Assembly: GCA_002282445.1 (NCBI GenBank)
Contig: NCJK01000005.1
Span: forward strand, 1-64,000
Source: Burkholderiales bacterium 39-55-53
Lineage (GTDB): Bacteria > Pseudomonadota > Gammaproteobacteria > Burkholderiales > Burkholderiaceae_C
DNA: 64,000 bases
Direction of reading: 5' to 3'
Part shown: piece by piece, positions 35,580 through 44,669 of the stretch
Position numbering within the stretch: the stretch's first letter is position 1
How the letters are laid out: each line of letters starts with the position of its first letter
Made by a program: the position numbers and the translations under genes
The notes under the pieces: model-generated
The model's database searches: none
What the model saw: only the letters and a program-made list of their open reading frames with translations
What the model was told of the DNA's origin: nothing

Positions 35580-36824
35580 ATGTACAACCGCAACATCACG
35601 ATCGAACAAACCGATCCAGACCTCTGGGCCGCCATTCAGGCCGAAAACGCCCGCCAAGAGCACCACATTGAATTGATCGCCAGCGAGAACTACGCGTCTC
35701 CAGCCGTCATGCAAGCCCAAGGCTCGCAACTGACCAACAAATACGCCGAAGGCTATCCCGGCAAGCGCTACTACGGTGGCTGCGAAAACGTGGACGTAGC
35801 CGAGCAATTGGCCATCGACCGTATCAAACAAATCTTTGGTGCAGAAGCTGCCAACGTGCAACCCCATTGCGGTGCATCGGCCAACGAAGCCGTGTTCCTC
35901 GCTTTCTTGAAGCCAGGCGACACCATCATGGGCATGAGCTTGGCCGAAGGCGGTCACTTGACCCACGGCATGGCATTGAACATGTCTGGCAAGTGGTTCA
36001 ACGCTGTTTCTTATGGTCTGGATGCCAACGAAGCGATCGATTACGAAGCCATGGAAGCCAAAGCCCGCGAACACAAGCCAAAGCTCATCGTGGCCGGCGC
36101 TTCTGCTTACAGCTTGCACATCGACTGGGCACGTTTTGCCAAGATCGCCAAAGAAGTTGGCGCAATCTTCATGGTCGACATGGCCCACTACGCTGGCTTG
36201 ATCGCCGCAGGCCAATACCCGAACCCCGTGCCTCATGCGGACGTGGTGACATCGACCACCCACAAGAGCTTGCGCGGCCCACGTGGCGGCATCATCTTGA
36301 TGAAAGCCGAACACGAAAAAGCCATCAACAGCGCCATCTTCCCCGGCCTGCAAGGCGGCCCATTGATGCATGTCATCGCTGCCAAGGCAGTGGCATTCAA
36401 AGAAGCTTTGCAGCCTGAGTTCAAAGAGTACCAAGCCCAAGTGGTGAAAAACGCCAAGATCGTGGCTGAGACTTTGACTGCACGCGGCTTGCGCATCGTC
36501 AGCGGCGGCACACAAAGCCACGTGATGTTGGTGGACCTGCGTTCCAAGAAAATCACAGGCAAAGAAGCCGAAGCTGCTTTGGGCGCGGCCCACATGACGA
36601 TCAACAAGAACGCCATCCCGAACGACCCAGAGAAGCCATTCGTCACCAGCGGTGTGCGCATCGGCACGCCAGCGATGACGACCCGCGGTTTCAAGGACGA
36701 AGAAGCTCGCATCACGGCTAACTTGATTGCTGACGTGTTGGACAACCCACACGATGAGGCGAACATTGCGGCTGTGCGTGCCAAAGTGCATGCGCTGACT
36801 TCTAAGTTTCCTGTTTACAAGTAA
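35580..36824 (+). CDS. glyA: Serine hydroxymethyltransferase
   Basis: Interconverts serine and glycine and makes 5,10-methylene-tetrahydrofolate. The 414-residue enzyme begins [12 protein letters not shown], has [10 protein letters not shown] at 31-40, the PLP Lys229 in [13 protein letters not shown], and [16 protein letters not shown] longer frame from 35487 would cover the riboswitch and is rejected. Control through ZTP fits its folate role. Confidence 0.98.
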   Translation: MYNRNITIEQTDPDLWAAIQAENARQEHHIELIASENYASPAVMQAQGSQLTNKYAEGYPGKRYYGGCENVDVAEQLAIDRIKQIFGAEAANVQPHCGASANEAVFLAFLKPGDTIMGMSLAEGGHLTHGMALNMSGKWFNAVSYGLDANEAIDYEAMEAKAREHKPKLIVAGASAYSLHIDWARFAKIAKEVGAIFMVDMAHYAGLIAAGQYPNPVPHADVVTSTTHKSLRGPRGGIILMKAEHEKAINSAIFPGLQGGPLMHVIAAKAVAFKEALQPEFKEYQAQVVKNAKIVAETLTARGLRIVSGGTQSHVMLVDLRSKKITGKEAEAALGAAHMTINKNAIPNDPEKPFVTSGVRIGTPAMTTRGFKDEEARITANLIADVLDNPHDEANIAAVRAKVHALTSKFPVYK

Positions 36825-36834
36825 CTTTGTCTTC

Positions 36835-36862
36835 AACCCCGTCCTTTGTGGCGGGGTTTTTG
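36835..36862 (+). terminator. Intrinsic terminator of glyA
   Basis: Stem AACCCCG / CGGGGTT with a 10-base loop and a T-rich tail, 10 bases past the glyA stop. Confidence 0.85.
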
Positions 36863-36926
36863 TTTGTCTTCGCTGTTTTGTTCGGTTCTTCCTTCGCTCG
36901 TTAAGAGTTTCTCGCCGGATAGGGCA

Positions 36927-36996
36927 CGGGTTGCAGGTACGGCGGGCTCTTCATGCTGGGGTACCAGAAATCATCGCCCGCCGCACCTACAACCCG
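36927..36996. repeat. Long stem-loop element 1 (conserved 28-nt loop)
   Basis: 21-base arms starting CGGGTTGCAGGTACGG match the complementary arm at 36976-36996 with 19 of 21 pairs. The 28-base loop (36948-36975) begins TCTTCATGCTGGGGTACCAG. A second element 100 bases on carries almost the same loop (24 of 28 identical) in the opposite orientation but with wholly different arms. Both form large hairpins. The 36863-37239 gap holds no gene. Confidence 0.75.
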
Positions 36997-37095
36997 CGCT
37001 GCTTGAGGTTCGAAATGGTTCGCTCGTTGCTTTGCAACTTTGCCGCCTACCCCTTGCGACTGAAACATGCGAGCGAAGCAAAGCAAGGACGCAGA

Positions 37096-37173
37096 CTGAG
37101 GGTGTTTGGTATTGGCCGCTGACGATTTCTGGTACTACAGCATGAGGAAGCGGCCAATACCAAATGCCCTCAG
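37096..37173. repeat. Long stem-loop element 2 (conserved 28-nt loop, inverted)
   Basis: 25-base arms (CTGAGGGTGTTTGGTATTGG start) pair with 37149-37173 at 23 of 25 positions. The 28-base loop at 37121-37148 is the reverse complement of the loop of element 1 with four differences. The arms share no sequence with those of element 1, so arms and loop evolve under different rules. Between the two lie short repeats of TTCGCTCGTT and a complementary GCGAGCGAA. Confidence 0.75.
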
Positions 37174-37239
37174 CGAGCCCAGCACAAAACAAAGCACACA
37201 AAAGCACCGCAACCCAACAAGCAAAAGAGAGAACAACAA

Positions 37240-37689
37240 ATGAAATGTCCCTTCTGCGGCCACCTAGAAACCCAAGTCGTCGAGACCCGCATGTCCGAAG
37301 ACGGCGACTCCATTCGCCGCCGCCGCCAATGCGGTGCTTGTGAAAAGCGTTACACCACTTACGAGCGCCCCGACGTCAGCTTCCCCAACATCGTCAAAAA
37401 AGACGGTCGCCGCATCGAATACAAACGCGAAAAGATCCTTGAATCCATGGGTCTTGCATTGCGCAAACGCCCCGTTAGTACTGAGCAGGTGGACAACGCC
37501 ATCGAGCGCATCGAAGAAAAACTTCTCAGCCTTGGCCAACGCGAAGTGCCCTCCACACGCATTGGCGAGCTCGTCATGCGCGAACTCAAAAAGCTAGACA
37601 AAGTCGCCTACATCCGTTTTGCCAGCGTGTATCGCAGCTTTGAAGACATCGACGACTTCAAAAGCTTGGTGGACGAAGTTCGCAAGTAG
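37240..37689 (+). CDS. nrdR: NrdR, repressor of ribonucleotide reductase genes
   Basis: Zinc ribbon Cys3, Cys6, Cys31 and Cys34, then an ATP-cone domain beginning about residue 48 ([15 protein letters not shown]). It senses ATP/dATP and represses nrd operons. The 149 residues are the normal length. Its own terminator follows after 34 bases. Conserved neighbour of glyA in betaproteobacteria. Confidence 0.97.
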   Translation: MKCPFCGHLETQVVETRMSEDGDSIRRRRQCGACEKRYTTYERPDVSFPNIVKKDGRRIEYKREKILESMGLALRKRPVSTEQVDNAIERIEEKLLSLGQREVPSTRIGELVMRELKKLDKVAYIRFASVYRSFEDIDDFKSLVDEVRK

Positions 37690-37723
37690 TTTTCGAGTCT
37701 CAGCCATGCGCTGATGCCCTTTC

Positions 37724-37763
37724 AAAACCTAGCATTTGCGCCATGCAATCGCTAGGTTTTTTT
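37724..37763 (+). terminator. Intrinsic terminator of nrdR
   Basis: Ten-base perfect stem AAAACCTAGC / GCTAGGTTTT with a 17-base loop, followed by T residues. It runs into the ATG of the next gene, so that gene's start must be read after the stem. Confidence 0.8.
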
Positions 37764-38267
37764 ATGTCTTCGCAATCCTCAACACAAGGTTTCACACTCG
37801 TTGAAATGCTGGTGTGTTTGGGCGTTCTCGGTGTCATGGCATCGTTTGCCATCCCAGAATGGCAACGCCTGCAAGAACGCAGCCGTGTCGAAGCAGCCCG
37901 TGACCAACTGATGAACGATTTGCAAACTGCACGTGTGCGTGCCTTGCAAAGGGGTGAAACATTGCAGCTGAGTCGGCTGCGTGATTGCACATGGGCCACG
38001 TCAGCCAGCAATGATTGGAGCTGTGGTTGGCAGCTGGTCGTCAAAGCGGATCAAACCGTGCTGCTCACTTCGCAGCTGCACACACCGCTGCAAGTCACGT
38101 TTGCCAAATCAGACCCGCTAGACGTTAGCCACCGTGGAGACCTTGGCACAGTGGGTGATCGATGGGTGATTAAGTCGAAACAGTCTTCACTCAACATGGC
38201 CAACGTGTTGTGCCTCAGCAGCGCCAGCCGCTTGCGCTGGCAATCGGGTGAGTCATGCAGCAACTGA
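37764..38267 (+). CDS. FimT/GspH-type minor pilin
   Basis: Type IV pilus minor pilin: a short leader, then GFTLVEMLVCLGVLGVMASFAIP, with PilD cleavage after Gly and Glu5 of the mature form. 167 residues from the ATG directly after the terminator; a start 7 codons earlier lies within the hairpin and is rejected. A weak AGG precedes. It heads an operon of pilV, pilW, pilX and pilE-like genes, which overlap or abut. Confidence 0.88.
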   Translation: MSSQSSTQGFTLVEMLVCLGVLGVMASFAIPEWQRLQERSRVEAARDQLMNDLQTARVRALQRGETLQLSRLRDCTWATSASNDWSCGWQLVVKADQTVLLTSQLHTPLQVTFAKSDPLDVSHRGDLGTVGDRWVIKSKQSSLNMANVLCLSSASRLRWQSGESCSN

Positions 38268-38812
38268 ACCTGCCACGCCAGCAGCGACGCTTGCAACTCA
38301 AAAGGCGAACAACAAAGCTGCCGTTTGGCATTGCGTTGCTCGAAGCCCTCGTCGCTTTGGTTGTGCTCGCGTTTGGGGTGCTTGGTTTGCTGTGGATGCA
38401 CCAACAAGCTTTGGTACAACAGCGGCAACAACTCATGCGCTCTGTAGCCATTGGTATCGCCGACGACTTGGCTGAGCGCATGCACTTGAATGCGGCTGAA
38501 CGTGCGATGTATGCCAAAGCATGGGGTAATACCAGCAGCAACACAACTGCTGCACAAGATTGCACCGCCAACGCTTGCACACGCCAAGAGTTGGCTGCGT
38601 GGGACTTGCAACAGCTGCAACTCACCTTGCAAAGCCAGCTCCCCGAAGGCGATGCTGCCGTTTTTACTTTGACGGGTACGCCTAACTGGTGGGGCGTCAC
38701 GATTGCTTGGCGCGATGCAAATGAAACCTACCGCACCGATACAGCATCTGGCTCTCCACCCTGCCCCGCACAGATGAGCTGCTGGCGCTTGCTCTTCAGG
38801 CCCGATCGATGA
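38255..38812 (+). CDS. pilV: PilV-like minor pilin
   Basis: Starts 13 bases inside the fimT-like gene. After a basic leader the pilin segment reads FGIALLEALVALVVLAFGVLGLLW, with the modified class III form ALLEALV. 185 residues. PilV primes pilus assembly with PilW and PilX. Confidence 0.82.
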   Translation: MQQLNLPRQQRRLQLKRRTTKLPFGIALLEALVALVVLAFGVLGLLWMHQQALVQQRQQLMRSVAIGIADDLAERMHLNAAERAMYAKAWGNTSSNTTAAQDCTANACTRQELAAWDLQQLQLTLQSQLPEGDAAVFTLTGTPNWWGVTIAWRDANETYRTDTASGSPPCPAQMSCWRLLFRPDR

Positions 38813-39600
38813 GCCCACTCGAACGCTCTATCGAAAAGCAGCGGGGCTACACCCTGCCTGAGCTGCTCTTTGGCATGGCGCTCGGCCTTCTGGTCATCGC
38901 CGCAGCCACATCGGCCTACGGCACCAGTAAGCAAACATGGAATGCCATGGCCGCCGCTGATGCGGTGCACACCAACGCACGCGCCGCCTTGCGCAACATC
39001 CGTGAGCAAGCGCACATGGCAGGGGCTTCATATTTACAAGCCAGCAGCTTCAAGGTGAGCACGAACGAAATCATCAGCACTGTCACCTTCAACGTCGAAA
39101 TTTCACCGTCCGAGGACATCGGACAAGCTGCGTTGGCAGGTGTCAACGGCGCCAAAAGTATAGAAAGTCTCACCCTTGGCCACTGGCGCGCGCTCGATGC
39201 CATTGACTGCCAAGGCAACACCGGCAGCACCCACACCAGCGTGCGCAACGACTACAAACTCAACACCAACAAAGAACTGAGCTGCAAAGACATCAACCCC
39301 AGCAACAGCACCTACCAAGCTTTGGCCGAAGGCGTGGAAGACTTTCAGCTGCGCTATGCCGAAGCCACCCCCAGCATGCAAACCATTCAATGGAAAACTG
39401 CCAACCAAGTGACAGACATGTCACAAGTGCTGGCCATTGAGGTGTGCCTTCGAGTGGCAAGCATCAGCACCGTGCACAACACCACGCCCAACACGAATAT
39501 CAAAGGCTGCCAAGATGAGGCCTTGCCGTCTGACGGTCGCGTGCGGCGCACCTTCAAACGCGTGATGGCTTTGCGTAACCGCGATGGGGTGATGCCATGA
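38809..39600 (+). CDS. pilW: PilW-like minor pilin
   Basis: 263 residues; leader ends QRGYTLPELLFGMALGLLVIAAATSAY, a type IV prepilin segment. The C-terminal part has Cys pairs and ends VRRTFKRVMALRNR. It overlaps pilV by 4 bases and pilX by 4, so translation is coupled. Assigned by position and the PilW-like EVCLRVAS and length. Confidence 0.78.
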   Translation: MSPLERSIEKQRGYTLPELLFGMALGLLVIAAATSAYGTSKQTWNAMAAADAVHTNARAALRNIREQAHMAGASYLQASSFKVSTNEIISTVTFNVEISPSEDIGQAALAGVNGAKSIESLTLGHWRALDAIDCQGNTGSTHTSVRNDYKLNTNKELSCKDINPSNSTYQALAEGVEDFQLRYAEATPSMQTIQWKTANQVTDMSQVLAIEVCLRVASISTVHNTTPNTNIKGCQDEALPSDGRVRRTFKRVMALRNRDGVMP

Positions 39601-40253
39601 AACACATGGCGCGAGGTTTTGCACTCCCCACCTTGATGGTCATGCTCTCACTTGCCAGCATCGCCACACTGCTAGCCATGCGCAATCTTTGGTTGAACGA
39701 CCAACTGCTCAACGCAGAAGCGGATCAGCTACGCACGCAGCACAAAGCAGAGGCGGCAATGCCCGTGGCCTTGGCGGACATCATGGGCTCGGCAACGAAC
39801 AGCGACGGAACTACCAACCTGCGCCACGTCGCAGGGAACACCTCACAAACCCACGCTTTCTTTCCCGCATCGATGGCCGAGTACGACCTGCTGCGCCAAC
39901 GCCTCGGCACACTGAGCAGTGCATGCAGCGTGGGCATTTGCGCACCCCACACACTCGACCCCAAGACGACAAAAGCCAGCTACTGGAAAACGCAAAATGC
40001 ATCCGCAATGCCCGTTGGCGCAGCCGATACACCTTATGGCGACAACACCGCTTGGTATTGGGTTGAAGTGTTTCCGAACGATGGCACAAGCGCTGCCAAT
40101 GTCACTTCTCCCCCGCCATTCGTCTACCGCATCACCGCCATGGCTCATGGCGTCATGCCAGGCAGCGCCACTGTGTTGCAAGCCGTTTGGGCAAGGCAGA
40201 ACAACACATCAATCACAGGCCAGTGGCGCAGCTGGCATGTGCTGCACGACTGA
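39597..40253 (+). CDS. PilX-like minor pilin
   Basis: 218 residues; the N-terminus RGFALPTLMVMLSLASIATLLAM is a prepilin-like hydrophobic segment (the Glu5 position is Thr or Met, the form seen in PilX). The C-terminal YRITAMAHGVMPGSATVLQAVWARQ resembles PilX. Overlaps pilW by 4. The next gene is only 6 bases away, so no pilY1 lies between. Confidence 0.72.
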   Translation: MKHMARGFALPTLMVMLSLASIATLLAMRNLWLNDQLLNAEADQLRTQHKAEAAMPVALADIMGSATNSDGTTNLRHVAGNTSQTHAFFPASMAEYDLLRQRLGTLSSACSVGICAPHTLDPKTTKASYWKTQNASAMPVGAADTPYGDNTAWYWVEVFPNDGTSAANVTSPPPFVYRITAMAHGVMPGSATVLQAVWARQNNTSITGQWRSWHVLHD

Positions 40254-40259
40254 ACACAC

Positions 40260-40670
40260 ATGACACACCCTCACAGCCCAAAAGGCTTCACCCTCATCGA
40301 GATGCTCATCGCACTGGCCTGTGTGGCCCTTTTAGCCAGCCTCGCTTGGCCTAGCTATCAAAGCTTGATCTTGCGTAGCCAACGCGCTCAAGCCCGAGCC
40401 TCACTGTTGCAAGCCGCGCATTGGATGGAGCGTACAGCCAGCGCCAACGGCAGCTACCCGTTAACAGCCGATGTACCCGCAAGCGTGCTACAAATTGACG
40501 GGCAACGCTACAGGATGACCTTCACCAGCACCGCACAAAGCTACACCCTCAGCGCTACGCCAGTTGGCACACAAACAGCCGACGCCTGCGGCACTTTGAC
40601 GGTCAACCACCTCGGCGTGCGCAACGTACAAGGGGCCAGCCAAACGGCCGCGCAGTGCTGGAGTCGATGA
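40260..40670 (+). CDS. PilE-like type IV pilin
   Basis: 136 residues; leader HPHSPKG then FTLIEMLIALACVALLASLAWPSYQ, a standard prepilin. Two Cys at the C-terminal side (ADACGTL and AAQCWSR) form the D-loop. Short, so a minor PilE/ComP-type pilin that could bind DNA for uptake. The family function is inferred from size and position. Confidence 0.82.
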   Translation: MTHPHSPKGFTLIEMLIALACVALLASLAWPSYQSLILRSQRAQARASLLQAAHWMERTASANGSYPLTADVPASVLQIDGQRYRMTFTSTAQSYTLSATPVGTQTADACGTLTVNHLGVRNVQGASQTAAQCWSR

Positions 40671-40697
40671 ACCTCGACTGGCATTCATAATTGCACC

Positions 40698-41801
40698 ATG
40701 ACTTTTTCTGCGCAAGACACCCGCCATATGACAAGCGCCTTGGCCCTGGCGCGCGAGGCTTTGTTTTTGACATCGCCCAATCCTCGCGTCGGCTGCGTGA
40801 TCGTGGGTGCTGACGGCACAGTGCTGGGCAGCGGCCACACGCAACGTGCAGGCGAAGCGCACGCCGAAGTCATGGCCTTGCGTGATGCGCAAGCCAATAA
40901 CAACGATGTCAAAGGCGCCACAGCGTATGTGACGTTAGAACCCTGCAGCCACCAAGGCCGCACTGGGCCTTGCTGCGACGCACTCGCAGCGGCGGGTGTG
41001 GCACGCGTGGTCGTGGCCGAGGTCGACCCCAACCCACAAGTGGCTGGTCAAGGCATTGCTCGCTTGCGTGCAGCAGGCGTAAAGGTGGACGTGGGCTTGC
41101 TCGGCGAAGCAGCCCACGAACTCAACATCGGTTTTTTCAAACGCATGACGCACGGCACACCGTGGGTGCGCATGAAAGTGGCTGCATCCCTCGACGGCCA
41201 AACCGCGCTTGAGAACGGCGTGAGCCAGTGGATCACCTCAGCCCCTGCGCGTGACGATGGCCATGCATGGCGTGCCCGCGCTTGTGCGGTGCTCACAGGC
41301 ATCGGCACTGTGTTGGAAGACGACCCGCAACTCGATGTGCGTGCCGTAGATACGCCACGACAACCCACCCTAGTGGTGATGGACAGCCAGCTCGAAACGC
41401 CACTCACGGCCAAACTATTCACGCCGCAACGCCCAGTGTGGATTTATTGCGCAGTCGACAACACCGAACGTCGGCAAGCCCTTGAGGCCAAAGGCGCGCA
41501 GGTCATTTGCCTACCCAACCCGTCTGGCAAGGTCGACCTAGCTGCCATGCTCAAAGATCTAGGCCAAAAGCAAATCAACGAAGTGCATGTGGAAGCTGGC
41601 CACAAACTCAATGGCTCTTTATTGCGCGAAGGCTTGGTAGACGAACTGCTCACCTACCTCGCGCCCAAACTGATGGGCCAAGGACGCGGCATGACAAATT
41701 TGGGACCTTTCATGACTTTGGACGATGCAAAAGCCTTGTCGTTTCACGAAGTGACACAAATTGGCCCTGATTTAAGGATATTGGCTCGCCTCAGCCGGTA
41801 A
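40698..41801 (+). CDS. ribD: Riboflavin biosynthesis bifunctional deaminase/reductase
   Basis: Two domains: deaminase with zinc ligands His55, Cys83 and Cys92 and Glu57 in AHAEVMAL, and reductase from about residue 150 starting PWVRMKVAASLDGQTA. Converts the GTP cyclohydrolase product to the ribityl-pyrimidine. 367 residues. No FMN riboswitch is present in the 27 bases upstream, so this operon lacks the usual RNA control. Confidence 0.96.
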   Translation: MTFSAQDTRHMTSALALAREALFLTSPNPRVGCVIVGADGTVLGSGHTQRAGEAHAEVMALRDAQANNNDVKGATAYVTLEPCSHQGRTGPCCDALAAAGVARVVVAEVDPNPQVAGQGIARLRAAGVKVDVGLLGEAAHELNIGFFKRMTHGTPWVRMKVAASLDGQTALENGVSQWITSAPARDDGHAWRARACAVLTGIGTVLEDDPQLDVRAVDTPRQPTLVVMDSQLETPLTAKLFTPQRPVWIYCAVDNTERRQALEAKGAQVICLPNPSGKVDLAAMLKDLGQKQINEVHVEAGHKLNGSLLREGLVDELLTYLAPKLMGQGRGMTNLGPFMTLDDAKALSFHEVTQIGPDLRILARLSR

Positions 41802-41831
41802 GCAGGCTGTAAACCTGCGAAAATATCTCCC

Positions 41832-42512
41832 ATGTTCACCGGAATCATCACCGGCGTGGGGCGCATCACCGCTGTCCACGACCTGGGTAGCTCTTTAAAC
41901 CACGGCAAGCGTCTCACCATCGAGTCGCCTGCTGGGTATCTCGACGACGTCGCACTGGGGGACAGCATCGCGCTCAACGGCGCTTGCATGACGGTCACCA
42001 GCTTCGACCTCGACACTCACACCTTCACCATCGACATCTCTGCTGAATCATTGGCACGCACCAGTGGTTTAACTGAGCTTGGCCGCGTCAACCTTGAAAA
42101 AGCTTTGCGCGCCCATGACCGTTTGGGTGGCCACATCGTGTCGGGCCATGTGGACGGCATTGGTCACGTGAGCCACTTTGCGCAAATCGGCGAAAGCTGG
42201 GAGCTGCGCATCATGGCTCCCACCGACCTTGCCAAGTACTTGGCCTACAAGGGCTCCATCACCATCAACGGCGTGAGCCTGACGGTGAACAGCGTGCAAG
42301 ACTTCTTCAACGCAGACGGCCCCTTGGGCTTGCGCGGCTCTGAAGTCAGCATCAACCTCATTCCTCACACTGTCGACAACACCGCTTTGGGTTCGCTCAA
42401 AACCGGCAGCACAGTGAACCTCGAAATAGACACCGTCGCCCGCTACGTTGAACGCATGTTGCGCGTTGACGCCACGCTGGGTGATGCTGCCGCATTGAAA
42501 GCCCAGCCATGA
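41832..42512 (+). CDS. ribE: Riboflavin synthase alpha chain
   Basis: Dismutates lumazine to riboflavin. Starts MFTGIITGVGRI and shows two lumazine-binding repeats (residues 1-97 and 98-200), the second with HIVSGHVDGIGHV and GSITINGVSLTVN. 226 residues. Sits between ribD and the ribB gene, which overlaps it by 4 bases. Confidence 0.96.
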   Translation: MFTGIITGVGRITAVHDLGSSLNHGKRLTIESPAGYLDDVALGDSIALNGACMTVTSFDLDTHTFTIDISAESLARTSGLTELGRVNLEKALRAHDRLGGHIVSGHVDGIGHVSHFAQIGESWELRIMAPTDLAKYLAYKGSITINGVSLTVNSVQDFFNADGPLGLRGSEVSINLIPHTVDNTALGSLKTGSTVNLEIDTVARYVERMLRVDATLGDAAALKAQP

Positions 42513-43648
42513 GCGCTACCCAAGGCTTAAAGCCCGTCGCCTCCCCCGTTTCTATCTCTCCCGTCGAAGACATCGTGGCCGACATGAAGGCCGGTCGCAT
42601 CGTGATCTTGGTCGATGAAGAAGACCGCGAAAACGAAGGCGACTTGGTGCTGGCGTCTGACCACGTCACCCCTGAAGCCATCAACTTCATGGCCCGCTTT
42701 GGCCGTGGCTTGATTTGCCTCACGCTGACCCGCGAGCGCTGCGAATATTTGAAGCTGCCCCCGATGGCCGCACGCAACGGCACGGTGTACAGCACCGCGT
42801 TCACTGTGTCTATCGAAGCTGCAGAGGGCGTGACCACTGGCATCTCTGCTGCTGACCGCTCACGCACCATCGAAGTGGCTGTGGCCAAAGCCACAAAGCC
42901 CACAGACTTGGTTCAACCCGGCCACGTGTTCCCGCTGCAAGCAGTGGACGGTGGTGTGCTCATGCGCGCCGGCCACACCGAAGCAGGTTGCGACTTGGCC
43001 GCGATGGCTGGTTGCTCACCCTCTTCCGTGATTTGCGAAATCATGAAGGACGACGGCACGATGGCCCGTTTGCCTGATTTGCAAATCTTCGCGGCCGAGC
43101 ATGGGTTGAAGATTGGCACCATCGCCGACCTGATTGCCTACCGCAGTCGCACCGAATCGTTGGTGCACAAAGTCAGCTCACGCCCGATGCACACCGCGCA
43201 CGGCGATTTCACGGCCAATGCCTACAAAGACATGACCAGCGGCGCAGTGCACATGGCTCTCGTCAAGGGCTCGTGGGGCGCTGACGCCGAAGTGTTGGCC
43301 CGTGTACACGAACCCCTCTCTGTGCTCGATGCGTTGGAACCCAACCGTGTCATGCACTCATGGGGTTTGGATGCAGCTTTGGCGCGCATCAGTGTTGAGG
43401 GCACAGGCGTAGTGGTCTTGCTCAACTGCGGCGAAAGCGGTGAGCAACTGCTGAATCAATTTGATGGCACAGCCCGTTCAGCCCACGGCCCCGAACGCGG
43501 CCGCATGGACTTGCGCAGCTACGGCGTGGGCGCGCAAATTTTGCGCGACTGCGGTGTTCACAAAATGCGCCTCATGGGCAACCCCCGCCGCATGCCCAGC
43601 ATGACGGGCTACGGACTTGAAATCACAGGCTATCTGTCTAAAGAATAA
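42509..43648 (+). CDS. ribB: 3,4-dihydroxy-2-butanone-4-phosphate synthase with degenerate GTP cyclohydrolase II domain
   Basis: The N-terminal part (about residues 20-215) is RibB with [19 protein letters not shown] and HTEAGCDLA, and should be active. The C-terminal GCH-II-like part (about 215-379) lacks the zinc Cys motif (GxLRCDCGEQL; here CGESGEQLL with a lone Cys) and the RGRGIGL/K region, so RibA activity is unlikely. This is the RibBX type described in other proteobacteria. RibA should be elsewhere. Overlaps ribE by 4. Confidence 0.9.
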   Translation: MSATQGLKPVASPVSISPVEDIVADMKAGRIVILVDEEDRENEGDLVLASDHVTPEAINFMARFGRGLICLTLTRERCEYLKLPPMAARNGTVYSTAFTVSIEAAEGVTTGISAADRSRTIEVAVAKATKPTDLVQPGHVFPLQAVDGGVLMRAGHTEAGCDLAAMAGCSPSSVICEIMKDDGTMARLPDLQIFAAEHGLKIGTIADLIAYRSRTESLVHKVSSRPMHTAHGDFTANAYKDMTSGAVHMALVKGSWGADAEVLARVHEPLSVLDALEPNRVMHSWGLDAALARISVEGTGVVVLLNCGESGEQLLNQFDGTARSAHGPERGRMDLRSYGVGAQILRDCGVHKMRLMGNPRRMPSMTGYGLEITGYLSKE

Positions 43649-43667
43649 AACCACGAAGAATAAAAAT

Positions 43668-44141
43668 ATGTTTGTCTCTAACCTCGCCTCCACCACCAAG
43701 CTCGACGGCAGCGCTTTGAAAATAGGCATCGTCCAAGCGCGCTTCAACGACGACATCACCAACGCATTGGCCGCAGCTTGCATCGCTGAACTCAAAGCCA
43801 TGGGCGTGGCGGATGACCGCATCACCCACGTGCATGTGCCTGGCGCTCTCGAAGTGCCATTGGCCTTGGCCGCACTCGCACAAATTGAAGACCCAGAACC
43901 GTTCAGTGCCTTGATCGCGCTAGGCTGCATCATCCGTGGCGAGACCTACCACTTCGAGTTGGTCGCCAACGAATCAGGCGCAGGCGTAACCCGTGTGGGT
44001 ATGGACTACCACGTGCCGATTGCCAACGCCATCCTCACCACTGAAGACATGCCTCAAGCTGTGGCGCGTCAAACCGACAAAGGCCGCGATGCCGCCCGCG
44101 TGGCGGTGGAAATGGCTTTGTTATTGGAGAGCTTGGCATGA
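43668..44141 (+). CDS. ribH: 6,7-dimethyl-8-ribityllumazine synthase
   Basis: Forms lumazine, the substrate of RibE. 157 residues, with [24 protein letters not shown] and [15 protein letters not shown] motifs. Start at MFVSNL 20 bases after the ribB stop; the frame open from 43617 overlaps ribB and is not conserved. Overlaps nusB by 4 bases. Confidence 0.96.
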   Translation: MFVSNLASTTKLDGSALKIGIVQARFNDDITNALAAACIAELKAMGVADDRITHVHVPGALEVPLALAALAQIEDPEPFSALIALGCIIRGETYHFELVANESGAGVTRVGMDYHVPIANAILTTEDMPQAVARQTDKGRDAARVAVEMALLLESLA

Positions 44142-44659
44142 GCGAACACCTGAATACCGAAGACAAAGCCCCGCGCAAAACAACCAGCACTGGCACCACC
44201 AAAAGCGCTGCCAAATCTGGCCGCAGCCGCGCACGTGAATTTGCCTTGCAAGGCCTCTACCAATTCTTGGTAGGCAACAACGAAGCCGCTGACATTGATA
44301 TGTTCACCCGCGACTTGAGCGGTTTCCATAAATCAGACTCGGTGCATTACGACGCGCTGCTGTACGGCTGCATTGAGCAGCGCGAAATTTTGGATTCACT
44401 CATTGAGCCCTTGCTCGACCGCAAGCTCGACGAGATCTCCCCCATCGAACACGCCGTGATGTGGATGGGCGCTTACGAATTCCAACATTGCATCGACGTG
44501 CCATGGCGCGTGGTCCTGAACGAATACATCGAACTTGCCAAATCCTTCGGCGGCACAGACGGTCACAAGTACGTCAACGGTGTGCTCAATGGCTTGGCCC
44601 CCAAACTGCGCGCACTCGAAGTTGAGTCGGACCGCGCCAAAGGCAAAACCCAAAGCTGA
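44138..44659 (+). CDS. nusB: Transcription antitermination factor NusB
   Basis: NusB helps processive transcription of rRNA. All-helical, 173 residues with an N-terminal Ser/Thr/Lys-rich tail, then [15 protein letters not shown] and [27 protein letters not shown], the NusB hallmark. It follows ribH, as in most proteobacteria. Confidence 0.96.
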   Translation: MSEHLNTEDKAPRKTTSTGTTKSAAKSGRSRAREFALQGLYQFLVGNNEAADIDMFTRDLSGFHKSDSVHYDALLYGCIEQREILDSLIEPLLDRKLDEISPIEHAVMWMGAYEFQHCIDVPWRVVLNEYIELAKSFGGTDGHKYVNGVLNGLAPKLRALEVESDRAKGKTQS

Positions 44660-44669
44660 TCCGCGACTG

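Noticed and set aside
35556-36836. A 426-residue minus-strand frame opposite glyA
   Set aside because: It is a long shadow frame, His/Val/Phe-rich without any domain, caused by codon bias of glyA.
36901-37207. Two short minus-strand frames (about 60 and 78 residues) in the glyA-nrdR gap
   Set aside because: They run through the stem-loop elements; their sequence comes from the inverted repeats and shows no protein-like pattern.
40671-40697. FMN riboswitch before ribD
   Set aside because: Only 27 bases separate pilE-like and ribD; there is no room for the aptamer.
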